From assembly GCA_018398575.1 (NCBI GenBank), contig JAGTXZ010000003.1, positions 3,348,001 through 3,412,000 on the forward strand: a DNA stretch of 64,000 bases. Reading direction: 5' to 3'. How positions within the stretch are numbered: the first letter of the stretch is position 1; every line of letters begins with the position of its first letter. Source of the DNA: Ampelomyces quisqualis (taxonomy: Eukaryota; Ascomycota; Dothideomycetes; Pleosporales; Phaeosphaeriaceae). Both the position numbers and the translations under genes were made by a program. Below, in pieces: positions 9,301-19,411 of this stretch. The notes under the pieces are model-generated. The model was given only the letters and a program-made list of their open reading frames with translations, was not told the DNA's origin and searched no databases.

Positions 9301-11610
9301 CCTAATCTCATCTTTTTTTTACGTTAGCAGCTAATCTTAACCCTAAAGAAACATTACGAGCAAGATATGATCGGCTGTATTAAAGAATGTTTTTGACCTG
9401 TTAAACACATAAAAAATTTATATATTTGGTATAAAGTAGTTTAAATACAAAAAAATTAGTGTTTATACTAATTTTAGGTTATATTTGTTTTTATAAGGAT
9501 TAGTACGTTTCTTAGCAAAATACCCTGATAAACTGGACCGAGGTACATCTAAAGCTTCGGCAGCTAAAGTAAGCGAAGGGTATACTTTTACTTCATTTGT
9601 AGATATATTCGTAACCTCTATATTAACACGTTTCCTGTTAACTTTAACTTGAGTATCCGTTATCTTGGAAATAGTATACCCTTTTAATGTACCATTCTCG
9701 ATATTAGACATATTATTTAAAAAGTATCACAGCCGCGCCCTAGATATATCCAAATATTTGGCAGCATCCACCATAGAAGAGAATTCTTTGGAAATACCTG
9801 TTAACTCATTAGTTAATCGGACAGGCTGTTGCTTAATAAAACTAGAAGTAGACGATAGCTCAGTGACATCATTGTCTTTTAAGGGGGCTTCAGAAATAGT
9901 ATAACCCTTGTAAGGCATATTGTTTAATAAATATTTACTTACGGATATACGGGATATACCTAGATATGCACCAGCGTCTGTCTTAGATGAAAATACGTGG
10001 GTCTTACCTTTTTCTGTATTAGTTAACAAGACAGACTTTCTTAAGGTATTACTTAGACGCATTTTTTCTAAACGTTCATTATCAAAAGCTTTACCTAACA
10101 AAGCTTTTCTTCTTGTATCACGGCTTGATTCTGATACTTTTCTATCTTTAGAAGCTATACCAATTAAAAATTTAGCTGGTTCACTATGTCTGTAACCTAA
10201 GGGAGATCCAGCTATTTTTAATATATTATATTCGGGTTTACATTTATCAAAGTAGTGTTGCTCTCTTTTAAGTAATATTTCGCCAGAGCAATATTCTAAA
10301 ATTTCTAATCTAAACTCCGCATAACCATGTTTTAACAATGCCTTATAAATGGCCATATTCCGTTTAGGGTATGATATATGATTATAATTAAAATATTGTT
10401 TAAATCTAATATTCAATTTATTTGAAGAACCTATGTAACTTTTACCTGATTCTCTGTGTACTCAACGATAAATACCCGCTCGTCCTTTATTTTCACTAAC
10501 GATTAATTCTTTGTCCTGATCAGCATTAATGTAGACTCTATCAGGTAATATTTCAGACGATGTAGACAGAGTTCTTTTGCTGTTTAAAACGTAAGTACTT
10601 ATTAAGATCGAAGCTGGTCTATTTAATAGTATACCATTAGACCGATTCTTCTTTACCACAGATTTTCACTTATCCGGAGTCAGATTGCAGGTAGTAAATA
10701 GATTACAGAGGCAATTCTTTCAAATCCGTTTATATAAACAAAATTTTGGTTGTTTTGCTAGACCAGGTCTGGTCAAAAACTAATACAGATTCTTTAAATT
10801 TGAGTTACTTAATTCTACTCAAATACCACTTTCATGGCGACCAGAGTACACCTTACAGTATTGAAAACAACACTGAAGAACCGTCTACTCGTTGCTCTTT
10901 TACAAATAATTCATTATTTGATTTAGATCCGCGATTACCCATTTCTCTTTCGATCATCTCTAATGATATTACCATACCCCCAATCATTAATGGGGCCAGA
11001 CATAAAGTTTCCTAAACATCCTTGGTTCTTAGAGTTTTAGGGCTTCCCCGGAGTTTGGCTCTTTACCACAATTTGAAGTTCCCTAACTTCCATATATGGT
11101 TTCAATAATAACTAATAAAGGTAATAATCCTAAAGGACAACCAGCTGGAACAAATAAAGAAAAGAATTTTAATCCATGCTCTTTAAATCCTAATACTGTT
11201 GCACCTAACACAACAGTAAAGCTAAGCGAAAATGTTAAAATAAAATGAGATGTTGATGCAAAACTATAAGGAACCATACCTATTAAATTATTAATTAAAA
11301 TAAAAATAAATAATGCATACATAAATGGAAAGTATACTTGACCATTTTTATTGTTAATTTGGTTTACTACAATACTGTGTATTGTTGCATATAATGTTTC
11401 TTGACTTAAAGATCATTTGTTTGGAGTAATTTTTGAATGGTTAGTAGCTAAAATACTAAAATAGAAAGCTATAAAAGCAGCTATTGTCATATATAATCCT
11501 ATATTAGTAATTGATAGGTTCATATTTGCTAATAAAGGTGTATCTATACTAAACAAGTTTCTAATTTCAAATTGGTCAAGAGGGCTTATTATTGTGTGAT
11601 AGTTAAACAT
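6343..11610 (-). CDS. atp6: ATP synthase F0 subunit a (three exons)
   Basis: Membrane proton-channel subunit of ATP synthase. Exons: 11610-11096, 9371-9321 and 6550-6343; joined length 774 nt gives 257 residues, the usual fungal size. Start MFNYHTIISPLDQFEI; exon 2 encodes SYLARNVSLGLRLAAN; exon 3 encodes LSGHMLLNILSGFTYNIM through SYIKDALELH. Each intron follows a T and ends in G, and the phases join cleanly (AT|A and GT|A). Both introns carry GIY-YIG genes. Exon 3 appears to be a replacement copy, because a frameshifted second copy lies at 4213-4421. A membrane ORF overlaps its stop. Confidence 0.93.
6666..8642 (-). pseudogene. GIY-YIG endonuclease gene split by another GIY-YIG gene
   Basis: The N-terminal piece (8642 to about 8385) reads through SGIYMWTNKLNGKKYVGS and then loses the frame. 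The C-terminal piece (about 7388-6666) resumes at RLLEYYNVNRML, just where the same domain should continue, and finishes with NUMOD-like repeats (SSITAAARALGYRQASITLY). About 1 kb between them contains a complete second GIY-YIG gene (7414-8313). The outer gene is therefore disrupted unless the insert is removed from the RNA. Confidence 0.75.
7414..8313 (-). CDS. GIY-YIG homing endonuclease (inserted copy)
   Basis: 299 residues with TGA as Trp. It has AGIYRWVNKVNGNTYIGSS, the GIY-YIG catalytic core with Arg in NLARRFRVYY, then HGYSNFQLEILEYC, the Glu-containing REQYNLDLLKPEYN and AGSRLGSKHSEE. Repeated DNA-contact modules (GRKHTEQSK, NFGKTHSKE) and a C-terminal NUMOD-like segment (SLTRAAEAMGVTRPSL) follow. 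It would nick or cut intronless target DNA to spread its host element. The frame is intact, while the gene it interrupts is not, so it is the younger arrival. Confidence 0.87.
9372..11095 (-). mobile_element. atp6 intron 1 (group I)
   Basis: Interrupts an Ile codon (AT|A) after GAAACC. The core, of the same class as atp6 intron 2, is at about 10840-11060 next to the 5' splice site. Much of the remainder is a GIY-YIG gene. Confidence 0.85.
9463..10659 (-). CDS. GIY-YIG homing endonuclease of atp6 intron 1
   Basis: 398 codons, intact with TGA as Trp. AGIYRWVHRESGKSYIGSS and IRFKQYFNYN form the nuclease core, followed by HGYAEFRLEILEYC, REQHYFDKCKPEYNILK and AGSPLGYRHSE. Three or more NUMOD-like units follow (SKTDAGAYLGISRISV, SMVDAAKYLDISRARL, SLTLAAEALDVPRSSL), so DNA recognition is unusually extended. 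The 60-residue N-terminal region before the nuclease has no family I recognise. Confidence 0.88.
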
Positions 11611-11733
11611 AGAAATATGTAATTTTTTACTACAAGTATAAAACGTTATTTATAAACTAATCGGAGGTATAATTAAATAATTAACGATATAATTAGTTAA
11701 CTAAAAGAAAAGAGCTCTTTTCTTTTTTTTGCG

Positions 11734-11960
11734 GGGCTTTACCAATTATAGCTTAGCTATATTTTTGTCTTCTCCTCCTTCATGGATTTTTACTAACTTT
11801 TTTCATCTGTTTGTTCTTTTTATCCATTAATGAATAAAAAAACTATTATAGGCGAAAAATATTTGTAACTGCAATTTTCCAGCTTTAGTGCAAAAGATAT
11901 ATCTAACTGGGATTCATTACTATGTAACATTTTGCAATATTTTTATTCGTAATGGTTTAA
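11734..11960 (-). repeat. Structured intergenic element, copy D
   Basis: Lies just upstream of atp6. The TTGTTAT/ATAACAA stem is replaced by CATTAC/GTAATG, again preserving pairing. The CCAG/CTGG stem is present. About 80 bp are inserted after CTTCTCC compared with the other copies. Confidence 0.7.
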
Positions 11961-12242
11961 AAACATATAACTTGGATACAAGTAAGCCGGTTCTTGTGTG
12001 TAACATTTAACTAAAATAAAGATTAATTAAGGTTTTCAATTTCATAGTTATAATAAAATACTACAAGTTTTTATTATTTTTAATTTCTGTGAATTACCCA
12101 AGCTTGTAGCTCGCTTTTAAAACCTATATAAAATCACTGGACTTCCCTACTATTTTCTTAAAAATATTAAGTGTAATAAAATTAAGATGAATTACATTTG
12201 TATCGCAAGTTTAAAATTTTCATTACGTTGGTTAAGGCAACT

Positions 12243-12476
12243 ACGCTATATGTATTCTAAAAGAAATATTTCAGATAGTTGTAATATAAACTCTTATTTA
12301 GATTAGTATATTAGAAGTATATTATACCGTTAAACTAATAAGAATTCTTCCTGTATTAACTCTTAATAGCCAATACATTCCTATAAATTTATATATACTT
12401 TTTCTTATGTATAGTTGGTTTATTCATCATAAATTAGAGGTTATATTTGTAGTTAAAGGGGTTTATTCGTCATTAT
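12243..12476. repeat. Dispersed repeat R2, copy 2
   Basis: Partner of 3408-3643, again abutting a structured element (E). No ORF. Confidence 0.75.
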
Positions 12477-12515
12477 GTTCTTTCCTATAGCCTTTTATTA
12501 ACTATTTGGTTTTGT

Positions 12516-12740
12516 GGGGCTTTACCCATATTGGATGGTCTTCTGGTCTTCTCCCCATTGCACTACAAAATTGTAACTACAATTTTCCAGCTTAAACCTA
12601 AAATATAGATCTAACTGGGATTTGTTATACTGTTTGTTACTTCAATAAAAATAAACGATTTTGTAAATAAAAAAAAAAAATGTTACTATATGTTACAAAT
12701 CTTACCTTTTTCATAACAAGTTTATGGTATAATAACCATT
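12516..12740 (-). repeat. Structured intergenic element, copy E
   Basis: A-H family member; 5' hairpin ATGGT/ACCAT (ATTGT/ACAAT in A and F). The TTGTTAT/ATAACAA and CCAG/CTGG stems are intact. Confidence 0.8.
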
Positions 12741-12824
12741 ATTTTTATGTTAATTTGTCCATAGTAATTAGATAGGTTTTATCCCATTTGTATCAATACA
12801 TTTTATCTTCAACAACTTATTAGG

Positions 12825-12900
12825 CGGGTATCTAGGGCAGCCAGCTTGGGTGGGGGGGGGCAAGCAGTGGCTAGCTGGTTGCCCCACTAATATCTCATCT
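12825..12900. repeat. GC-rich hairpin cluster with G10 run
   Basis: A GC-rich island in AT-rich DNA: GGGCAGCCAGC... and GCTAGCTGGTTGCCCC form a long imperfect hairpin around a run of ten G. It resembles the GC clusters known from fungal mtDNA. The following 200 bp (to 13100) is also GC-richer and holds no gene I can support. Confidence 0.6.
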
Positions 12901-13109
12901 CATCTTATCCAGAGGTTTAGTCGTCCCAATCCTACTAAACTTGGTAGTTATTGAGAATAGTGTCCTTCTCACGAAGGGATTTCACCGATGTAATACGTTA
13001 CCCATAGTAATTCTTACACCCCGGATCTCCTTCAGCCAAAAGGGGATGGATTTATGGTGCCATAAGGCCTCTAAATCTTTAAATTTTATCTTGCTCCCGT
13101 TCTATCTCT

Positions 13110-14829
13110 CTAACGTATAATACGTAAAAGAGTAGAGTAATCCCTCATAAAATAACATGTACCATAAATTTGTATATCAATAGGTGTGATACCTACATAG
13201 TCATCTGGTTCTAGAAGAGTAATATGATCGTCAAACCCAGTCCATACGGATATATTTAAGATTTCTATTAACCTGTGCCATGTTGTTACTACTGGTGGTA
13301 TTAATACCGCCCTATGTAATGGAAATGTGAATAGTCCACGAGGATACTGTCCTTGGGCAACAGTAACTACCCAGTTAGCCAAATTTGCTGGTAGTGGTTG
13401 AATAGGATATTTGGCAAGAGCAAACATAGTAATACCATTACAACGAATAAGAATAGGCCATAACCTAATGCGTATTCTATCATGGAATAACAGTCTAAGT
13501 AAAAAACCGGTAGTATCGTTTAAGTCTACGAGGACTGGATGAAAAGTATTATTTATTGATACAATAACAGTACCTAGCTGAATGGTAGGTCTAGACGTTA
13601 TATTACTAAAATTATATAATAAAGGTAGCTCGTAAATTGTCTCTACCAAAAATTTAGGAGGTAACAATTGTTCTATTCCAGATAAAATATAAAAATTATT
13701 TTTTGCTGTTAAAGCTTCAGATACTTGAATATTATCATTAGTGTTATTGAAAGCTTTTTGCATAAACACCTGTAAATTATAATCATTGTTACTAGGATCT
13801 GTTAAACTCCATAGTTCTTTAAACCTATCTATAGATTCATTAAAAACGTAATAATACCCATTATTATGTGAATTTTTTAGGTTTAAATCTGTTCATTCTA
13901 TAGAATTATCTTCTGTAAAAGGAGATAACTTATTAGGATCAAATTTTAAACAAACTGTAGGCTTGTTTAAATAAAGTGCTTTAACTTTAATACTTTTATC
14001 CCCTTTATTTTCTATATAACTCCCTGCTCTAGTTCTATTTGTATTCTGTACTAAATCACTCCCTGCTCTAGCTCTTTTTGTATTTGTATTCTGTACTAAA
14101 TCACTCCCTGCTCTAGCTCTTTTTGTATTTGTATTCTGTACTAAATCACTCCCTGCTCTAGTTCTTTTTGTATTTGTATTCTGTACTAAATCTCCTCTTG
14201 AACTTTCACCCGAATAAATAGGATTATCATAACTGGTATTTGATTGCATGTAAACCTGTAGATTACAATTGTAACCTGTTTTACTAGGATCTGTATAGGC
14301 AAGGATTTCATCCCTACCTATCTGAGAAGATTTAGTAGTTAAACCATCTCATCATGGTTGATAATAAAAGGAACTATTTTCACCACAAAACCCTATTTTT
14401 TTTTACACCCATATTAGAATCTAGACCATTAGATATCTTACAAGACGGTGTAAAACCTGGTCTTACTAGATCTTTATTGTCAAACTCCAAGAATCCTGCT
14501 CTGCGATTGTCAATACAAATTACCTTAACAAGATTTAGCCCTATTCGCTTGAATTCTACAGTCGAGTTACCTGAAAGAATGATTTTTACCTTGCCTAAAT
14601 TCTCCATAGAGCTAAAAAACCCAGTAACATTTTCAGAGTTTTGCATAAAAGTATGAAAAGAACCCTTAAAAAATTCTAAAGAAGAGTTTGAAAAAAATAT
14701 ACGGCTAGATGTGGTTTGATATGTTAAATAACTAGCTATAGTATTACTTCCTCTAGCACTAAACGGAAGAGATATCCTTACAGATGTAACTTTTGGCCTA
14801 TATTTACCCTCTCTCCATAGCGAATCTTA
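13110..14829 (-). pseudogene. Broken unknown ORF with DLVQNTNTKRARAGS repeats
   Basis: Two frames on the minus strand. The upstream frame (about 14829-14374) runs ENVTGFFSSMENLGKVKI to a TAG. The downstream frame continues after a likely slip in an A9 run (about 14396-14404) and is open to TAG at 13110. The latter carries four imperfect 15-residue repeats (DLVQNTNTKRARAGS) and a hydrophobic, non-repetitive C-terminal part (LLFHDRIRIRLWPILIRCNG, WTGFDDHITLLEPDDYVG). No homing-endonuclease, polymerase or respiratory motif was found. Similar phrases (DPSKTGYNCNLQVYMQ and DPSNNDYNLQVFMQ) recur on either side of the repeats, suggesting an internal duplication. It may be plasmid-derived, but nothing in the sequence proves that. 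Confidence 0.5.
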
Positions 14830-15034
14830 GCATAGTTTCTTGCTAGGTAATATTTATTTTTCGCCCAAAAAACAACTCAAGAATTTTGAGTGTTATTAAC
14901 AAAGGTATTCTGTTTTCTATCTATTCCTTTTGGCTGCTCGTCTAAACCTCAATTAGCTCATTGTACTAAAAACTTACCGAGCTGTCTTGGTCTATTGTGC
15001 ATTTCTACTAAATTTTCACCTAGATTTCTGATAC

Positions 15035-16041
15035 CTAAAAAAACAGGAGTTTTAAACAAGATACTTTTGCTTTTAAATGAGTTAAGATAATCTTAATATC
15101 ATCTACTTTATAAAGAATAGCTAATTTAAACTCATATCAACTTTGTTCAATATTAGCTAGTCTAATCTCTATTATATCAATAAGAGCTAATTTACTATTT
15201 ATTAACACAGGTTGTATATAAAAATAATAAAGGAATGAAGAAGGAATTATAAATACAGGTAATAAGATACTCATCCCTATTACATTATATCAGTGTTTAC
15301 TAGGAGTAAATGTCAACAAAATAAAAGATATTGTAGAATTAACTAAAATTACCTTAGTGAGTATAAAGATATAGAATGTAAAGTAATTATTTGTACAAAT
15401 AATTAAACCTAAAGATCCACAAAATAAGTTTGTAGATATAATAAGCAATAAAAATATTGCTATACCTATACTTATACTTGATAAAGGGTTTTTTTTTTTA
15501 CATAAGGTCAATATTTCTTTACTATGGTTTTTAACCTATCAAAAATACTCCCTTCATTTTTAGTAAAAATAATCTTAATTATTATTCTAGCTATACCTAA
15601 GTGTATTAAGAATATATGAATATTAGATAAATTAGGGAAATTAGTATGAAGTTCAGCTGTCATAACTGAATCTGTTAAGGTATAAATAACTATAATTATA
15701 AATAAGCCTAAGGTATCCAAGAAAGGAATATGATTTACACTTATAAAAGGTAAAACACCCAGCATAATAGTTATAATAAATATTAAAATGCAAGAATGTA
15801 AAACACTTAACCCTAGTAAATAGATAATAATAATGATACTAAGTACAAGCACACTTACTTGTAAGTGTTTGGGATATTGGTTATACCATTCTCTTAGTGA
15901 ACAGTAAATGCTATGAAAATGAGATGCTATAAAACATATCTTCTTAAACCTTAAATATATTAGTGATAAACCTTTAAAAACATTGACACCTAAAATACTA
16001 GGATTTCTAACTAAACCTCTAGAATGAGATTGTTTACTCAT
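15035..16041 (-). pseudogene. Multi-pass membrane ORF, frame broken at a poly-A run
   Basis: Starts MSKQSHSRGLVRNPSILGVN and contains at least five hydrophobic segments (VLVLSIIIIIYLLGLSVL, IFIITIMLGVLPFIS, FIIIVIYTLTDSV). After IVKKYWPYVKKK the frame slips in an 11-A run (about 15489-15499) and resumes as NPLSSISIGIAIFLLLIIS with more membrane segments, to TAG at 15035. Unknown family. It lies directly upstream of the broken ORF at 13110-14829, and the two may once have been one gene. Confidence 0.5.
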
Positions 16042-16430
16042 TCTATTATTATTTTTATAGTAGTTGTTTTAGAATCTAAACCATTGTTACTATAGCTCTT
16101 ATCCGTTGAAAAGAGTATTTTGTATAAATTATTGAAAAATGTTGTAGTAGCTTTTATAGTAGAAGTCTTTTATTACTTTTTATTTGAAAAAAAAGTTAAA
16201 TGAAAAAAAAAAAAAATAAAAGTCTCGTAGGTAACTCCATAACTTCCACACGACTCATCCAATTTCCTCTTAATACTCGGGTATTGTAGCTTCAGGGATT
16301 TTGGTCCTGAACAACGCTATTAACTTTACAATATAAGGTCCGTAAATCTAGTTAGTTCGAACGTTATGTTTTAGTTCTAAGTTATATCCATAATAATAAT
16401 TATGGTATAAATTTCTAACATTTTACGGAT
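16042..16430. other. Intergenic region, no gene seen
   Basis: AT-rich with a 14-A run near 16203. One potential hairpin, TTCAGG/CCTGAA (minus sense, near 16290-16310), resembles a tRNA arm, but no cloverleaf could be drawn. Confidence 0.4.
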
Positions 16431-16600
16431 ATTCGGAAACACTTGTGACGTAACCACTTTGTATTAAACTATCCTTATCTAAATCGTGTATCCATTATTT
16501 CATATCTACTCCACAGTTATTTTAAAGACTCGTCCTTTAGGAATAAATAGTAAAGACCGCAGGAAAGTTAAAAAGGGTCAGGGTGCTAGCCTTCCTCTAA
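16430..16600. repeat. Dispersed repeat R3, copy 1
   Basis: About 170 bp resembling 17565-17740. The best conserved part is a hairpin around AAAAAGGGT...AGGGTG...AGCCTTCCTC, closed in this copy by AAAGTTA/TAACTTT. Copy 2 uses GGTGATAA/TTACC-type closing bases, so the stem may be maintained. Not identified as rRNA, tRNA or RNase P RNA. Confidence 0.55.
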
Positions 16601-16744
16601 CTTTAATTATTGAAAAATATCCTTTAATACATCCACCTTTATTTCCTAAAAGAATATATCCTAAATGAATATTTGTTAAGTGAAATTTTTTTCTACGGTA
16701 TCATATCTATCTATTTAATTAATAAGGATAGTTATAAATAACCG

Positions 16745-16809
16745 TGAGCTTTACAGGAATCGAACCTGTTATTAAGAAAAACGGATATCTTAAATTTCCA
16801 ACAAGCTTT
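16745..16809 (-). pseudogene. tRNA-like remnant
   Basis: A convincing T arm (ACAGG TTCGATT CCTGT), followed by AAAGCTC and A, and a 5' side AAGCTTG that pairs at five of seven positions. The space for the anticodon arm is too short and interrupted by T-rich sequence, so this looks like a decayed tRNA. Isotype cannot be assigned. Confidence 0.4.
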
Positions 16810-17202
16810 TTTTTAAGTTTCTTCGTGTATCGGAATTGACATTTAATATCCAAAAATCTTCCTATTGCTGTGAAGAAACCCTTATAATAATTAGACCTCG
16901 AAAAACACCAATATTCTAGGGAATAGATTGTATATTAGACTACAACAAACCGCCTTTTATATTTCTCTATTAATCATTCTCTAATCTTCTTATTCTAACC
17001 TAATAAATAGTTATTATAGTAATTGATTATTTATAAAGGTCTTTCCATCGTTCTTAGAGTTTATATACACTTGGTCGAATACTTAATTTATATAAGTATT
17101 AATCTATAATGTATAAAACCATTATAAGGGGGAGGGGGGAACTAAATAATATCTGCAGCGTTTTCCAAATCAACTTTGTTTATATATCCTAGTTACATAT
17201 AA

Positions 17203-17560
17203 TTAGTTATTATCTTCATCATTTTCAGATCTTGGTGCAGTATATGTTACAGGTCCTGATGACTCTGTATAATGACGAGATTTTTGAATATCTCTTTCAC
17301 TTTCAGACCTATTATCTAACTGATTCTTACGCAACTTATAATCATCAGATTTGAAATATTGTTTAGCAAACTCATGTCCTAATATATTTGCACGAGTTTT
17401 CAAATTTCAACTTGATGGAGATTTGTTATCCTCATCCTTTAGAGTATCTCAATATTGCTTATTTAATACAGTTTCTTTTAGATTTTCTATCCTATAATTA
17501 GCTCGAAGTTTCTTATCTTCGTTAAGTATTATCCATAAAATTCTTTTTGTAATTTTTTAC
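17203..17560 (-). CDS. Hydrophilic ORF remnant
   Basis: Open frame with TGA as Trp from a TAA near 17560; no ATG at the 5' end. It encodes a charged stretch (NEDKKLRANYRIENLKETV, EFAKQYFKSDDYKLRKNQ, RSESERDIQKS, APRSENDEDNN). Composition matches the charged tails of the membrane ORFs elsewhere in the window, so it may be an orphan tail. Function unknown. Confidence 0.35.
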
Positions 17561-17564
17561 GTAC

Positions 17565-17740
17565 CCTCGGTCATACTTGTGACATAACCACTATATATTA
17601 AATTAGGATTAGATTAATCATGTCTAGTACTTTCATATTTATTATATATTTATCTTGAAAGACTTGCCTTTAGATATAAAGAACAAAAGACCTCTGGTGA
17701 TAAAAAGGGTAGGGTGTCAGCCTTCCTCTTACCTTAATCT
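17565..17740. repeat. Dispersed repeat R3, copy 2
   Basis: Partner of 16430-16600, ending about 85 bp from structured element F. Confidence 0.55.
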
Positions 17741-17823
17741 ACGACGACGTACCTCTCAGTTAAATTATTATTTATACCTAAAGGGTATTATTAGCGGAGT
17801 ATATAATTACTCCGCTAAGAATA

Positions 17824-17980
17824 GGGCTTTAACCAAAAAAATCTTGGTCTTCTCCCTAATTGCTTTTAATATATATCTACAGTGCAATATTTCCAGTTAA
17901 TAATAAATTATCTACTGGGATATGTTATACTATTATGTAAGCGAGTTACTTTTCATAACATGTTAATTGTACAAAACAAT
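17824..17980 (-). repeat. Structured intergenic element, copy F
   Basis: The shortest full copy. The main stem is ATGTTAT/ATAACAT where others have TTGTTAT/ATAACAA: both sides changed together. Stems CCAG/CTGG and ACCA/TGGT and 5' hairpin ATTGT/ACAAT are present. It follows a cox2 3' remnant, as element A does. Confidence 0.8.
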
Positions 17981-18029
17981 TTTTTTTTTTTTAATAAAGC
18001 CTAGAGTCATATAGAAAGGTTCTGTCTTA

Positions 18030-18103
18030 CTATTGTTCTTGTAATATAGATAAGAATTTCTCTAGAGATACATATTCTACAACGATAGGCATAGAACTGT
18101 GTG
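18030..18103 (-). pseudogene. cox2: Displaced cox2 3'-end remnant 2
   Basis: Minus-strand HSSMPIVVEYVSLEKFLSIL then QEQ and TAG, the Cox2 C terminus. It lies about 230 bp downstream of the GIY-YIG gene that follows the active cox2. The order active 3' end, endonuclease, old 3' end is that expected when a foreign gene end plus endonuclease invades a host gene. Confidence 0.85.
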
Positions 18104-18334
18104 CTCCTGGTTTAAACCTAAAAACCCTTGCATGCACATGCACAAATATTATTAAACATAGTTTGTTGTTTAACCCTCCACCATCCCCTCAAAACGTAAT
18201 AATTTTGAGACTTAAACTTTTAAAAGCCAAAATTATGTAGTAGCTAATTTGCTAGCTATTCAAATGAAATAAACCCAAGGGAATAAAACAGGAATCTATA
18301 ACATAAACATCTTAAAGAGATAAACATCTTATAA

Positions 18335-19411
18335 TTACTTATTATAGAATAAGTAACCTTTAATGTGTTTCCCAGTATTTAAGTATTTAGTTACTGTACT
18401 TCTGTTTATTTTGTTGTTAATACCTTCTAAATAAGATACCACACTCAAAATATTGGGAAAATCTTGAGTAATACCAGTAGTAACTTCTTTTATAGTAATT
18501 GCTTTGCTCTTTTTATAACGTTTACCTGAAAAAGTTATACTTTTAGCGTTTGTTTTTCAGCAATTAAACTATTCAACTCCATAATGTTTAAAGATGATTT
18601 TTTAGCACCCTCTATTAAACTATCTGTAATCCTAAAAAAGTTCAAATAATTGTTTTCTTCTTGTAAACACTTTTTGAAAGTTGAGTTGTGAATTCCTAAA
18701 TCTTCTTGCAATTTACTAAAAGAACTACAAGAATAGTACAAGATTTTACCTTCCAAGTCATATAAATAGACATTATGGGGACGTAACGCTCTAAACTGTA
18801 CCGTTCTTTGAGTATTTAGATCAAATTTTTTTATTTAATAAATGATATTGCTCTAAAAATAAGTAAGAATCTGAAGAAAACTCAGCAGGTATGATAAATA
18901 CTTCCAAACTAAAAGCCCCTAAACCCTTTTCTCTAAGCATAGGTAGCATTAATCCAGTATTGTTTCTTTTATTATCTTCATGTCTAAAATAATTGGATAG
19001 CCTATAAGATAGGTTGTTACTAGAGCCTATATATTTGCTACCACTTTCCAAATGTGTAAAGATATAAACCCCGCTTTTTTGAGATCTTTGTTTTCCAACT
19101 AAATTTACAAACTCAAATAATGTTTCGTGATTAAGAGGCAAGTAAAATTTTACGCCAGGAATACCCTTTAACTTATCAAGATCCTCTTGGCTAATGGAAA
19201 CTTGTTGATTACCTAGTATTTTATTTACTACATCACTAGTAATTTTCTCATAGCTTTCGAAAAGTTGAAAAGAAGGAGAAGTCCCATAAGGACGCTCACA
19301 GTTACAATCCGAAAAAGAAAGAGAGGAAGAAGAATGTAAAAGTGAAGCAGTTAACCGAAAAGACTTGTGACATCACACAGTAGATAACTTAAACTTAGTT
19401 TTTGTTTTCAT
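18335..19411 (-). pseudogene. Degenerate GIY-YIG gene starting at the cox2 stop
   Basis: ATG overlaps the cox2 stop (TAATG). The frame is open through GVYIFTHLESGSKYIGSS, the GIY-YIG core, to EQYHLLNKK. It slips at an A/T run near 18830, resumes at FDLNTQRTVQF, and slips again near 18550 before SITFSGKRYKKSKAITIKE. It is a close paralogue of the gene in cox2 intron 2 (same VYLYDLEGKILYY and YLG/GYLF ends). As drawn it cannot make a full protein. Confidence 0.8.

Larger units (their letters stand above)
6551..9320 (-). mobile_element. atp6 intron 2 (group I)
   Basis: Lies between AACGT and ACTTTCAGG of atp6. The conserved core is near the 5' side at about 9060-9290, including GCAACGAGTAGACGG and GGTAATCGCGGATC. 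The 3' part holds two GIY-YIG genes, one inserted in the other. Confidence 0.85.

Noticed and set aside
12880..13100. Small-subunit rRNA fragment
   Set aside because: GC-richer and GGGTATCTAGG looks suggestive, but none of the universal rRNA motifs are present.
16430..16600. RNase P RNA (rnpB)
   Set aside because: AGAGGAAGGCT is only loosely like the conserved GAGGAAAGTC and no matching 3' ACAGAA-type element or P4 pairing was found.
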